A stretch of 64,000 bases of DNA from contig QAOA01002618.1 of the NCBI GenBank assembly GCA_003255065.1, forward strand, positions 2,053 to 66,052, in the 5' to 3' direction. Shown here one piece after another: positions 29,257-40,127 of this stretch. Both the position numbers and the translations under genes were made by a program. The DNA is from Cercis canadensis (Eukaryota; Streptophyta; Magnoliopsida; Fabales; Fabaceae). The first letter of the stretch is position 1. Every line of letters begins with the position of its first letter. The notes under the pieces were generated by a model, which was given only the letters and a program-made list of their open reading frames with translations, did not search any database and was not told where the DNA came from.

Positions 29257-30215
29257 ATTTAACGTAACATTATTATTATTATTATTATTTGTTATATTTC
29301 CTTTCCTGGTGGGAATGTTTCTCTTTCTCAGATGAGGGATTCCAATTCTGTAAGAAGATAAGGATAGTACTGATGGTTTGGGTGCTTTTTTTTTTTTAAT
29401 AAGGACGACTAATGTTTGGAATTTCTCCAAGCCCTTTTAGAAATCTCACCTAGAAGAACTTTTAAAGAGTCTCACTCAAAAATAATCTCAGTTGCATTCA
29501 TTGTGGTTGCTAGTGTGATATTGTAGGAAGGAGGTTTTTAATTTGTTTCTTAAAGGGGGCACAACTTTGTTCATATTTTCAATTTTTGATGTGTGAGCTC
29601 CTATATCTTATTTATCTTTTATGATGGATGACATATATGTTTTCTAAATAATAGAAATTGCTCCAACTTAGGTTTATTTAAAATCTATAAGTTTAATTTT
29701 TTTTTTATTTTGTAAAAATTTTCAAGGCAAATGTGTTAGAACATAAAAATGATTAATAAATTACTTAAGAACTACTAAAATGGTAAGAAGCATTACAGTA
29801 AAATAATAAGCCAAATAATTGTAACAAAACATTGAAAAAAGATTGTTTTTGCTGATTTCTGGAAGAATGATAGGTACAGAATAGAGTATAGGTACAGCAA
29901 TAAAATTCGTTTGTGTCTTATTAATCTGGACGTATCATTAATATGATCATCAAATTTAAATGAAGAAATGGATTAAAGGAAGCTTGATTAAAAAAATACA
30001 AAAATATTCGTTTTTTGGTGTTTTTTTTGACAATTTTCTTCTTAATTTTGATCTTTCAAGATGTAAGCGGACTATTTTTTTACTTGAGAATTACCAAGGG
30101 AAAGCAGTGATATACATACAAGCAACATAATTTATTATTATTATGATAAAATAAAAGCAGCATAATTTGTAAAGCTTATCTAGTTGATAGTGCAATTATT
30201 TTCTTTTTAAGCAGA
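29257..30215. other. Intergenic DNA 3' of the RNase gene
   Basis: AT-rich, with a short (att)n run near 29270-29290. No gene was found. The RNase 3' untranslated region lies at the right edge on the minus strand. Confidence 0.5.
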
Positions 30216-31458
30216 TCATGGAAACTTTATCTTTCCTTTAGGACTTTTACAGTTGCCATATTGGTTGGTGCAACTCTTGATTGTGGCGCCATTTTTTTCA
30301 AAACACAGCCTAATCTCAATGAATAGCTTATCCTGTGGTTGGTTTGGGATGTCAGAGCACCTCAGCTGCACGACGGCCTTTATGTGTTTCATCATGGCAT
30401 TGACTATGTATTGTATGTCGTAGAAGGTGCCATTGGGAATGATATCTACAAGATATAGACAATAAACACGACATAGAAATTAAAACTGAAAATAAATAAA
30501 AGAGAAGCACTAATAGATGTTTATATATGAAGCAAAACGCAACGAATGAAAGAAGTACCTTCAGATTTCAAAAGTGAAATAACATTGTATGTCTTTGCAA
30601 GGTTTATTACCTGTGAGAAATATTTGCCTGGTGGAAATTGTGAGCAGCTCCCATGCTTCATCCACTCATGGTTCCAAAATATCTTGCCAGCTCTAAAGTT
30701 GTTTGCATCTTTTAGCTGGGGCCATAATGCTAGGAGATCTCCTTTGTTATTTAGATACTACCACATATATATGTTAGGATCAGTAATGAAAGGAAAAAAG
30801 AAATTTAGTGAAATAAAACACTCACCACTGGCGGGGTAGGTAGTGATTTTGGACAATAATGTAGTATTCCACCATATATTTGTGGCCAAAAACCATGGAT
30901 TGTGAACTGTCTGGCTGGCAGAGATGGTTGGCATAGCCCCGAGGCTGAGAGGCAGAACGAAGGTGGCCATGTGAGGGCAAGTATAAAATAATCGGGCTTA
31001 TATTGAGGAGGAGGTGTTGGAGGATTAAAAGGACGACGGGGTGAAGCTCCTTCAATATGGAGACAGGCCAAGAAGACAAATATAACAANGATACTACCAC
31101 ATATATATGTTAGGATCAGTAATGAAAGGAAAAAAGAAATTTAGTGAAATAAAACACTCACCACTGGCGGGGTAGGTAGTGATTTTGGACAATAATGTAG
31201 TATTCCACCATATATTTGTGGCCAAAAACCATGGATTGTGAACTGTCTGGTTGGCAGAGATGGTTGGCATGGCCCCGAGGCTGAGAGGCAGAACGAAGGT
31301 GGCCATGTGAGGGCAAGTATAAAATAATCGGGCTTATATTGAGGAGGAGGTGGTGGAGGATTAAAAGGACGACGGGGTGAAGCTCCTTCAATATGGAGAC
31401 AGGCCAAGAAGACAAATATAACAAAAGACAGCAACTTGGCATGCATGGCTATAGGCAT
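30216..31458 (-). CDS. Ribonuclease T2, S-RNase-like, three exons
   Basis: Exons on the minus strand: 31458-31162, 30757-30559 and 30445-30216, giving 241 aa. The ATG at 31458 opens a signal peptide (MPIAMHAKLLSFVIFVFLAC). Conserved blocks follow: YFILALTWPPSFC, active-site CAS I FTIHGFWPQ, WPQL, active-site CAS II FWNHEWMKHGSC, and C-terminal cysteines in LRCSD, LCFE, SCTN and GNCKSP. All catalytic histidines are present. The mature protein is clearly basic (about 24 Lys/Arg against 11 Asp/Glu), as S-RNases are and most S-like RNases are not. Intron 1 falls in the variable region after CAS I, where S-RNases have theirs; a second intron lies before IIPNGTF. It encodes a secreted endoribonuclease. 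The proline-rich start (about residues 33-43) is unusual. An N at 31089 inside intron 1 is bordered by a repeat of exon 1. Linked F-box genes make a self-incompatibility role worth testing. Confidence 0.88.
30749..31088 (-). repeat. Repeated exon 1/intron 1 of the RNase gene at an N join
   Basis: This segment repeats 31090-31428 with a handful of substitutions, for example in the polyproline codons and in GLC(Q/A)N-like positions before CAS I. It lacks the signal-peptide start. It is most simply an unmerged allelic overlap. Exon 2 (30757-30559) overlaps its left edge by a few bases and belongs to the real gene. Confidence 0.8.
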
Positions 31459-31775
31459 GTTTTGCAAATGATGTTAATTATGCATCGATGAAATAGAAGG
31501 AAGGGGGAGGAGGGTTTTATAGCTCAAGATTGCATCATCATGGACATGTGCTCCATATTGGGCCAATGCATCATCAACTCTTATCTATTCTGCTCCATAC
31601 CTCCATTCTCTTTCTACATTAACCACACCCAAGACGTAGTTGCTCTTTGCCAAACTCAAATAAGTAAGGGAGGAATTATTCAACAAGCTTACAAATTTCA
31701 ACTCATTCCTAAAAGTCAAGTGTGAAAGAAAGAGACAGCAACATGTGCTTAGTTAGTGTTAATAATAAATACAAT
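31459..31775 (-). promoter_or_regulatory. 5' flank of the RNase T2 gene
   Basis: The region upstream of the RNase ATG includes a candidate TATA-like word (ttttatagct near 31515, reading tataaaa on the minus strand). The part from 31548 to 31775 is found again at 38523-38750 and in weaker form on either side of that copy, between the two F-box genes. Confidence 0.6.
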
Positions 31776-32789
31776 AGAAGAGAATTGATGTAAATCCAAA
31801 GGCCTACGAATAATGCTCTTTTATAATATATATCGCGTATGACTAAGCTTGAACGTCTTTGTTAAATACTTAAATTAGATTAATCAGTAGCATATCTACA
31901 ATATTTGGAGGAGATCTATTATATTTTAGAAAAATAAAGGAAAATTGAATATGTAACTGCCACAAAATTTAGAAGTTATTCTTTACTTTCAATGGAAATT
32001 TATCTTTTAAATACAAACATAAATAATCATCTTACCAAATATATATCATAACTAGTTGGTAATGCCTTCTGAAAGTGAAACAAACAGAAATAAAACTGAA
32101 ACCAGGAAAAGGATATATGTATATACAGACACACTTTGATTTTAGCTTAGTTAAGCAATGCCAAAATATTATATAGACATCAAAATGACTTTTTTAAAGT
32201 ATTATAAAAGAAGACGTGTTTCCAACTTTTTTAAAGTATATTCATATTGGTCTATCAAGAGTGCAATATTACCTTCATCTTTTTTTTTTTCCTCTAAAAA
32301 TAGGTCCTTCAATATATATGTGTTTTTCTCTTGTGCTGGGGGAGAAAACAAAAATCATATATATATATATATATATATATATAGGTTTTTCTAAATCTTC
32401 TTTTGGGGGCCATGGCCATTTCATTACTATAGTTTCTTAATAATATTTTTTTTTTAGTTTTTATAGATAGAATATGTTACATTAGAAATTCAGGTATATA
32501 TTTAGTCCCACTTTTGCAATTTTACTTCTACCTACCACGTGCAAACACAATTACTAGTGGCCAAGTCTACTGTCCACCAAATCATGGAAAGAATCGGCCC
32601 ATGCTTTCAAACTCAATTCTTACAGTATATGTGTAAGCCTAACCCCTCTCTTGTGATGAATAGATTTAATTAAATATGAACTAACCCATGCATCATGTCT
32701 TATTCATTCTATTCTTTTTCAACCATTATACTCTTTATCTTTATTTTCGCTATTTTTTTTATACGTATATTAACTACTGTCACAACATC
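31776..32789. other. AT-rich intergenic DNA with an (AT)n microsatellite
   Basis: An (AT)n run occupies about 32357-32383. No gene was recognised. Confidence 0.6.
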
Positions 32790-33320
32790 CCGATTGACAC
32801 GCGATGCGGAGCGCGAAATCTCCACAGAAAAAAATGTAAAAAAAAAAAAAATACATAAACCATTATATACAAGAGAATGGAGTCGCCACGAATCATATTA
32901 TTCCNAGAATGGAGTCGCTACGAATCATATTATTCCATCTTAAACAAATAGAATTGTGCCGTTGGACACCTAAAAAATAGTCTAGGTTTTGATAGTTTGG
33001 GTTTGGAGGTTAATTACGTGTAGGGAAGATATTAACACCCTATGACTCTGGTTCTTAGAACAGTTACTAATTTAATAAATTGTTGCCCTTTTTTAAAACA
33101 AAAAAAAAATGAATTAGATTGGTCATTAGATTTTAAAATAAATCAATTTTTATTAGGCCCCACTAACACTTCTAATGAACCTTAAAAATGCCTCAAAACT
33201 ATTGGATAGAGATAGCGATTGTCATTACAATCCTCTTCTAATTTTTTCTATCATAGGCAACTTTTGGCATTTTTATCGGCCAAGTAATAATTTGAAAATT
33301 TGTAAAAATGCAGCGTATTA
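32790..33320 (-). mobile_element. LTR-retrotransposon remnant of the gagtcgccac family
   Basis: The words aatggagtcgccac, gggaagatattaacacccta and ttggatagagatagcgattg are shared, in the opposite orientation, with 47600-47960. These are characteristic of a widespread plant LTR-retrotransposon family. An N at 32905 has a 31-bp repeat on each side. Only noncoding sequence is present. Confidence 0.5.
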
Positions 33321-33504
33321 TGAATATTAAAATTAATGATATGTGGCAAGAAATATTTATTGGAGGTCTTTCTCTAAGCTCAGAAGTACTTCTGGAAAGA
33401 CTGAAATGACCTTCACTCGTTCAAAATGTCAAAAGGGTTGCTATCATCACAATTATCTTTGATTATTCCCTTATCGATACTCTAGATCCACAATTTAACA
33501 TAAA

Positions 33505-33988
33505 GAGTGAAACTCCTTTTTGGTTCCTGAAAAATTCAACGATTGACAAGTTAATCCTCAAAAAATGTTTGCTGACAATTTCATCATCGAATTATGGTTC
33601 CGTACGACAAATTAGTCATCGATTATGTTCGCTGACAATTTTGTCCTTGAATTATGGTTCTGTACGACAAATTAATAATCAGTTAAAGAGTGAAACTCCT
33701 TTTTAGTCTCTGAAAAATTCAGCGATTGATAAGTTAGTCTCTAAAAAATGTTCGTTGACAATTTCGTCATCGAATTATGGTTCCGTACGACAAATTAGTC
33801 CTCTAATTATGTTTGCTGATAATTTCGTCCTCAAATTATAGTTTCGTACGACATTATCAGCGAACATAATTTGAGGACTAATTTGTCGTACGGAACTATA
33901 ATTCGATGACGAAATTGTCAGCAAACATTTTTTAGGGACTAACTTGTCAATAACTGAATTTTTCAGAAACTAAAAAAGGATTTCACTC
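33505..33988. mobile_element. Nonautonomous MULE/MITE with 9-bp target duplication
   Basis: The element starts GAGTGAAACTCCTTTTTGGT and ends with the inverted counterpart GGATTTCACTC. It is flanked by taacataaa on both sides (33496-33504 and 33989-33997). The left arm contains a repeated unit (starting again near 33685), and the right arm is its inverted complement, so the whole can fold back. No protein is encoded. The terminal sequence resembles that of the Pack-MULE at 24573. Confidence 0.85.
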
Positions 33989-33997
33989 TAACATAAA

Positions 33998-35618
33998 TGT
34001 CAAGCTTTACCAAGCAAAACTAGAGAGATTTATTTATTTTTAGAATGTCAAAATATCACTATAATTAAAATTAATTTTGATAATTCTCTCATTTGTAGTT
34101 TTATTCTAGCATTTAGTAAAAAAGTTTTGAAATGGTCAAATGTAACAAATAAATAACAAAAATGTGGCAATTAAATAAATAAATAAATGAATAAGAAAAT
34201 GATATTAGGGATTTCTTAAGTCACACTAACGGCATAACTATTGTCATTACAATTATTTTTCAACTTATTTTGTGCAATTTTTTTTTACCAAACAGTTGTG
34301 ATATAGAAAAAAAAAATAAAAAAAATAAAGCATATAAGAATGGTCCAAACAATGTACTATGCGTCTGCCTCACCTCAATTGAAGGAAAACTCATCTATTT
34401 TGGTTCTAAACTCACTAATCGGTAGCTAAGATAAGAAACCCTCTCTCTATTCACCTAAATTTCTCTATTTCTCTCCCTTGAACCTCTGCTTCTCTCTCAA
34501 GAATGGGTTTCTCTCTCTAAGAGGGGAAAAAAGGTGGGGATCGGGTGGAGCCACCACTACCGGTGGCGCCTTATTATTATCTTTTGATTTCTGTTTCTCT
34601 CTCTAAAAAGGGAAGAAATTGGGACAGGGTGGAAACTGCTGCCCCCAGCGGCACCACCCCCACCCAGACTTTTTTTTGGTTAGCAACGGTTGGTTTCCCC
34701 AGGCTGCTAATGTCTCTGTTTTGTTTTTTTGTTTTTATACAAAGAATCTACTCTGAAATTCTACCTCTCTAAAAAGCATACTAAGATGTAAATATGCAGA
34801 TGTGATAAAACTATAGATTTGTGGGTGTGCCGTGGGTGCTGAGAACAAGAAAAATGAGCACTGAAGGAGAATGTCAGATACCTGAATTGATGAAAATGTT
34901 TCCTATGTGTTGTTTTTTTTCCCTCAAATTTCCTAAGCTTCTACTGTCCGTTTTTTGTTGTGATTGTTTCTGAAGCGTTTTGGGGCAATTTATAGGCAAA
35001 CGTGTTCATAAATTGGGTATTCTGTGAATTCTGTTAATACTTTGCCGACTGTATAGCTAAATGAAGCAATGTTTGTGCTGCAGCGGGAGGTGCTGCTGCT
35101 GGTTGAGGAACGTGGTTGCGGTAATTGTCGTTCTTTGTTTTCTGTAGGTTTTAGACATTGTAGAAATTGTATTTTTCAATATTGGTGGATGTGTTCAAAA
35201 TAGTTGCTGGTCTTCTTTGCAAAATTTTTATGACTGAGTTATCAAAACAATTTTATTCAAACAATTGGGATTTTCATGCAATGTAGTTATCAAGATCAGA
35301 ATATGCATTCCTGCTCATTAAACTATGCATCATGAACCTCTTTGTTTTGGCCAATATAATAATATTTTTAATTGCCCAGCAGTGTGTCTTGTCCTTTAAT
35401 AGGCAAGTAGCCCATTTGAGATATATTTCTTTGTTTTTGTAGCATTTGAGCAAGAGTTACACATTGCGATTGTGGTAAAGCAGAGTGCAGAAGAAGACTA
35501 AGGCACTTCTATCATACCCAATTTTTTTAAAAAAAGAAAAGAAATGAACTAAGGATTGAGACACTTTTCTGTGGAGAGGTAGAAGAAGAACTTGTGCCAA
35601 GATTTAATTGCACCACAG
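33998..35618. other. Upstream region of the F-box gene
   Basis: A CT-rich block at 34440-34700 looks like a plant 5' leader. The stretch from 35030, including tttgccgactgtatagctaa, is duplicated ahead of the F-box pseudogene from 39530. Possible untranslated exons cannot be defined from sequence alone. Confidence 0.45.
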
Positions 35619-36791
35619 ATGGCTAGAAATGAAGATCGACTAGGAGATTTGGTGCCTGATATCCTCTCAAAGTTGCCAGTGAAATCTCTTATGCGTTTTA
35701 AATGTGTTCACAAATCTTGGTGCCATTTGATCACAAATCCTAACTTTATCTTGAAGCACCTTGTCTCCTTTAACCAAATCAACACAAAAGATGATATTGC
35801 CCTCCTTGTTAGGCATAGCACCCCTTTGCTTCCCGACCAGATCATGAGAGTACTTGTTTCTAAGCTCTCTTTCAACCAAGCAACAAACAGTTCCTCTGTA
35901 AGTATTCTGGATACAATTATCAACCAGAATCAAATTTCCGAAGTAGAAATCTATGGTCCTTGTAATGGCTTATATTTTATTTGTACCTATCCCTTCAATT
36001 TATTAGTCAACCCTTCCATGAGAGAATCCAGACTTTTACCTCATAACCATTTTGCAGCAAAGAGCGTATACTTTGTTGGGTTTGGCTTTGATACCAAAAC
36101 TAATGATTACAAAATAGTTATGCTCTCTCATTCTGAGCCTTGGCAAGCTCAGTTATACTCATTGAGTTGTAATTGTTGGAGAGAAGTGGATTGCACCGTT
36201 CCATCTTCTATTTCCATTTTAGGAGAATCTGGTTGTAATGATCCGTTTGTTCATGGAGCATTTCACTGGAGGGCTTGTGATGATAATGGCTTGGTAATTG
36301 TGGCATTTGACATAGTTGATGAAATTTTTCGGATTATGAGGTTTGTAAGTTCGCCAAGAGAATTTGATGGCCACATAATTTATGCATTTGCTAGCCATGT
36401 TGTTAAGTTTAAAGAATCCCTTGCTATGATTGTTTGTCCTTTTTATGGGCGAGAGAAGTGCTTGGATTTCTTGGATTTGTGGGTAATGGAAGAGTATGGC
36501 AACGAAGGATCTTGGACCAAGCACTTAACTATTGGACCCCTTGTGGGAGTGGACATGCCATTAGGATTTTGGAAACATGATCAGTTCCTTATGGAAGATA
36601 GCAATGGAAGAATTGTGTTATATGATCTCCAAACCCAAGAGATTAAACCTCTTGGAAATATTATTGGTGTTTATCATTATTTGAAGGTTGCAATCTCCGT
36701 GGAGAGCATAGTTTCGTTAAGAAAAGATGAAGAGCATGATCAAGAAGGAGTGTCTTTTTTGGAAATGGTTCATGATCCTCTATTTGATTAA
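35619..36791 (+). CDS. F-box protein, SLF/SFBB-like (FBA type)
   Basis: The single-exon frame from the ATG at 35619 encodes 390 aa; an upstream in-frame extension starts only at a TTG. The F-box lies at about residues 6-45 (LVPDILSKLPVKSLMRFKCV, then W and ITNPNF). An F-box-associated domain follows, with YGPCNGLYF, FGFDTKTNDYKIV, NCWREVD and HGAFHW. The C-terminal third (LWVMEEYG, SWTKHLTIGP, PLGFWK, LYDLQT, ESIVSL) resembles S-locus F-box proteins of Rosaceae and Solanaceae closely in order and wording. Such proteins are the substrate-binding subunits of SCF ubiquitin ligases; SLFs recognise non-self S-RNases in pollen tubes. It lies 4 kb from the RNase T2 gene on the opposite strand. No break is visible. 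It could also be a general FBA F-box unrelated to self-incompatibility. Confidence 0.88.
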   Translation: MARNEDRLGDLVPDILSKLPVKSLMRFKCVHKSWCHLITNPNFILKHLVSFNQINTKDDIALLVRHSTPLLPDQIMRVLVSKLSFNQATNSSSVSILDTIINQNQISEVEIYGPCNGLYFICTYPFNLLVNPSMRESRLLPHNHFAAKSVYFVGFGFDTKTNDYKIVMLSHSEPWQAQLYSLSCNCWREVDCTVPSSISILGESGCNDPFVHGAFHWRACDDNGLVIVAFDIVDEIFRIMRFVSSPREFDGHIIYAFASHVVKFKESLAMIVCPFYGREKCLDFLDLWVMEEYGNEGSWTKHLTIGPLVGVDMPLGFWKHDQFLMEDSNGRIVLYDLQTQEIKPLGNIIGVYHYLKVAISVESIVSLRKDEEHDQEGVSFLEMVHDPLFD

Positions 36792-38280
36792 TTACAATTC
36801 AGATTAAGAAATTCCATGTGTCGACCTTGGATGGAGGATGGGGCTTTAACTATGTGTTATTGTAGCCTATTCTTTTTTTCCCAGCTTCTTTTTGTTACAA
36901 TGTTATTTACATTTAATTTTCTCATCTTGATAGGTTGCAGTTCGTTTGTAATAATTGTATTTTGGTTAATGTTATGGGCTACTGTAATCATGCTTGTGGT
37001 CAGAATCTACTTATTCTGCTCTAATATGATGCCATTGAATTGTTTAGCTAACAATCTTGGACCTTTTTCAAGCAAAAACAAATGGCTGAAAATATCTAAT
37101 AAATAAGATTAAGATACAAGATCAACCTTGATCTATCAAGAAATGGATGAGGCTAATTATTAATACCATTCCATCAAAACAAAAGTAGGTAAAAGGCCTT
37201 TAGTAGCCCAAAACTTCAATTTACTCTTTTTATTCTTGCTGCAAGAGTGTAATGTCATACTCATGGTAATGTATGGTGTCTCCCCTTCAAGACCAAAACA
37301 TCTTCAAATTCTAAATTTAACTAGATAGCTGAAACAACTTTCTTCTTCTGCACACGAGGCTATACATATTTTGAATCCATAAACTATCATGACTCTTAAG
37401 AGGCTTTAGAAATTGGGATGGAGATAGTGGTTAATTAAGATTATGTCTTGGTCATGGCCATTTAGAATGGTAACTTTTTTCAGTGTCAAAGGTGTAGGAG
37501 ACATCTCAGTGACTTTTTAGTAACCAAAAGCTCAAATGCTTTGTTTATCAACTAGAAAAGCTCGTGAGTGAATAATTTGTCCAACTTCACTACCTGAAAA
37601 GAATTGAGAATTAGATTATGGGTTTCATAGATTTGAAAATTAATTTTAGAAAGAGGAACAAACAAATATGAGAATTAGATTAATGGTTCACTGTTCTGTA
37701 CCTTTTTGATTAATTTTTGTCATTTATATGCAGGAGATACAAGAGAAATTTAAAAATTTAACATTTTAGCCTTTGCTGCTTGATGTTTTGTTTTTTTAAT
37801 TACGGTGTTTTGAATCTTTTAGCCTTTGCTGATTTTTCTTTTTTTATTGTGTTATGATGGCCACAATGCGTTTCTAGAGATTGAATGTTTATCCCTTGTA
37901 AGAGATTGAATATAAAGTTCATTTCTACTTGATAAGAAATGAATATTTTTATGCTTATAATCTTTGCAAGTGATTTTGAATGTGCTTGGAACACTGAGAA
38001 TACCACTTTCAATTCTTTGATGTTCTCCCAATATGAATATGATGCTAATGACCAATTAGACGAAGTTGTTTAAGGATCTCAATTGGTGGTCTGGATACTG
38101 TTATATGACAGCATTCATGTTTTGTTGGATCAAATAAGGCTTGAAATGCATTCTGATGTTGTATATTTCACATCCTGACATCATATATTTTCTTACTTAT
38201 ATGTTTCTCTTAAATAAAAATAGAAATAGATGATATAAATGGAGAACTGATAACATGATCTAAACTATGTATCATAATTC
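36792..38280. other. F-box 3' region and spacer
   Basis: The first 400 bases after the stop are shared with the pseudogene copy downstream (41770-42230), so the duplication unit includes the 3' flank. Beyond that nothing is recognised. Confidence 0.5.
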
Positions 38281-38960
38281 TTACCCATTCTGCGCTCCAT
38301 ATCTCCATTTTCACTTTCTATATCAATTACCCTGAACCTAATTGCTAGCTAGTTGCAAAATACAAATGATTGTAGGAAGAATCATTCGGTAGAGCTTACA
38401 AATCTCAACTCATTCTTAAATTTCATGTGCAAATATAAACAAAGTGACAAAGGAACATGTGCTTACTGTTAGGAATAGAAATAAAAGAAGTAAATGGAGA
38501 AATATGTAAATTAACCATGAACCAGCATATTGGGCAAATGCATCATTGACTCTTATCTATTCTGCTCCATACCTCCATTATCTTTCTATATTAACCACAC
38601 CCTATACGTAGTTGCTTGTTGCCAAACTCAAATAAGTAAGGGAGAAATCATTGAACAAGCTTATCAATTTCAACTCATTCCTAAAAGTCGAGTATAAAAC
38701 AAAGACAGAGCAACATGTGCTTAATTAGTGTTAGTAACAAATAAACCGTGTATCATGGACATGCATCATCGACTCCTACCTATTATTCCTCATACCTATT
38801 GATCTTCTCCATACTTCTATTTTTACTTTTTGTATAGCAACCACTCCCTAGGCCTAATCGTTAGTTACCAAATACAGATAATTGTATGAAGAATCATTCC
38901 TTAAGGCCATTTGATTAGAAGAATATGGTGTAATATCTAGTCAAGAAGTATAAATTTCTG
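38281..38960. repeat. Three decayed copies of the RNase 5' flank
   Basis: 38523-38750 matches 31548-31775 closely (tcttatctattctgctccat, caaactcaaataagtaaggg, caacatgtgctta). Segments at about 38281-38505 and 38750-38960 are weaker relatives of the same unit. No RNase coding sequence follows any of them, so they are relics of the RNase promoter region or copies of a repeat that also forms it. Confidence 0.7.
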
Positions 38961-39519
38961 TTCACAAAATAAGAGAAACTGCTGAAAGGATGAAAAACTA
39001 AAATGTTATGTCTTAAAATATATCATTCCTTAATATTGTAGAGTGTTAAAAAATTATGTAGATAAGACTATTTTTTTTTTTTTTTAGATAGAGGACGGTA
39101 AAGAGTTTTAAATCTTTGACTTCTTATATACTACTTAAATCCCTCACCAAGAGATCATATTTAGTGGCTTCATAGCTATTCTTATTTTATAGTTTTTTTG
39201 CCAAATAGCTTAAATATGAGAGTATTTTCTGACTTAATTTCTCCCTTCACCAACAAAAAGAAAAGGATATGTCTTTATATTATTTATTTTCCTTTAACAA
39301 ATGACTTTATGCTTGGGAATAGAAAAAAGCATCCCGTACATGTTTCCACCAAGGCACCAAATTATGATGTTGTATGACTGTATCCTCAGTGGAGGAACTA
39401 TTGATGGCACCAAGCTTTCTATCATTATTCTGGGCCTTTAGAGAAGGGGACACGTAAGAACTCAAATTATTTGAACTTTAAATGGAATGGGTATGAATTA
39501 GGCCTTCAGGTAGCTTAAT
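38961..39519. other. AT-rich spacer
   Basis: No gene is recognised between the promoter relics and the duplicated F-box upstream region. Confidence 0.5.
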
Positions 39520-40127
39520 CCATTACTCTGTTAATAGTTTGCCGACTGTATAGCTAAATGAAGTAATGTTTGTGCTGCAGGGGGAGATGCAGCTGCCGGT
39601 TGAGGAACATGGTTGGGGTAATTGTGGTTCTCTGTTTTGTGAAGGTTTTAGACATTGTAGAAACTGTATTTTTCAATATTGGTGGACGTCATCAAAAAAG
39701 TTGCTGGTCTTCTTTGCAAAATTTTATGACTGAGTTATCAAAACAATTTTATTCAAACAATTGGGATTTTCATGCAATATAGTTATCAAAATCAGAATAT
39801 GCATTCCTGCACATTAAACTATATATGCATCATGAACCTCTTTGTTTTGGCCAATATAATAAAATTTTTAATTGCCCAGCAGTGTGTCTTGTCCTTTAAC
39901 ATGCAAGTAGCCCATTTGAGATATATTTCTTTGTTTTTGTAACATTTGAGCAAGAGTTACACATTGGGATTGTGGTAAAGCTCAGTGCAGAAGAAGACTA
40001 AGACACTTCTATCATACCCAATTTTTTTTAAAAAAAGAAAAGAACTGAACTAAAGATTGAGACCCTTTTTTTTTTTTTTGGAGAGATAGAAGAAGAACCT
40101 ATGCCAAGATTTAATTGCACCACAGAG
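39520..40127. repeat. Duplicated F-box upstream region
   Basis: Matches 35020-35618 with few changes, including cagcagtgtgtcttgtcctt and the region ahead of the start codon. It shows that the F-box duplication involved at least 2.2 kb of genomic DNA and was not retroposition. Confidence 0.8.

Noticed and set aside
31459..31467. Earlier start for the RNase (QN before MPIAM)
   Set aside because: The codon at 31467 is TTG, and the ATG at 31458 gives a normal signal peptide.
35592..35618. N-terminal extension of the F-box protein (CQDLIAPQ)
   Set aside because: The extension starts at TTG; the first ATG is at 35619 and fits the usual F-box start.
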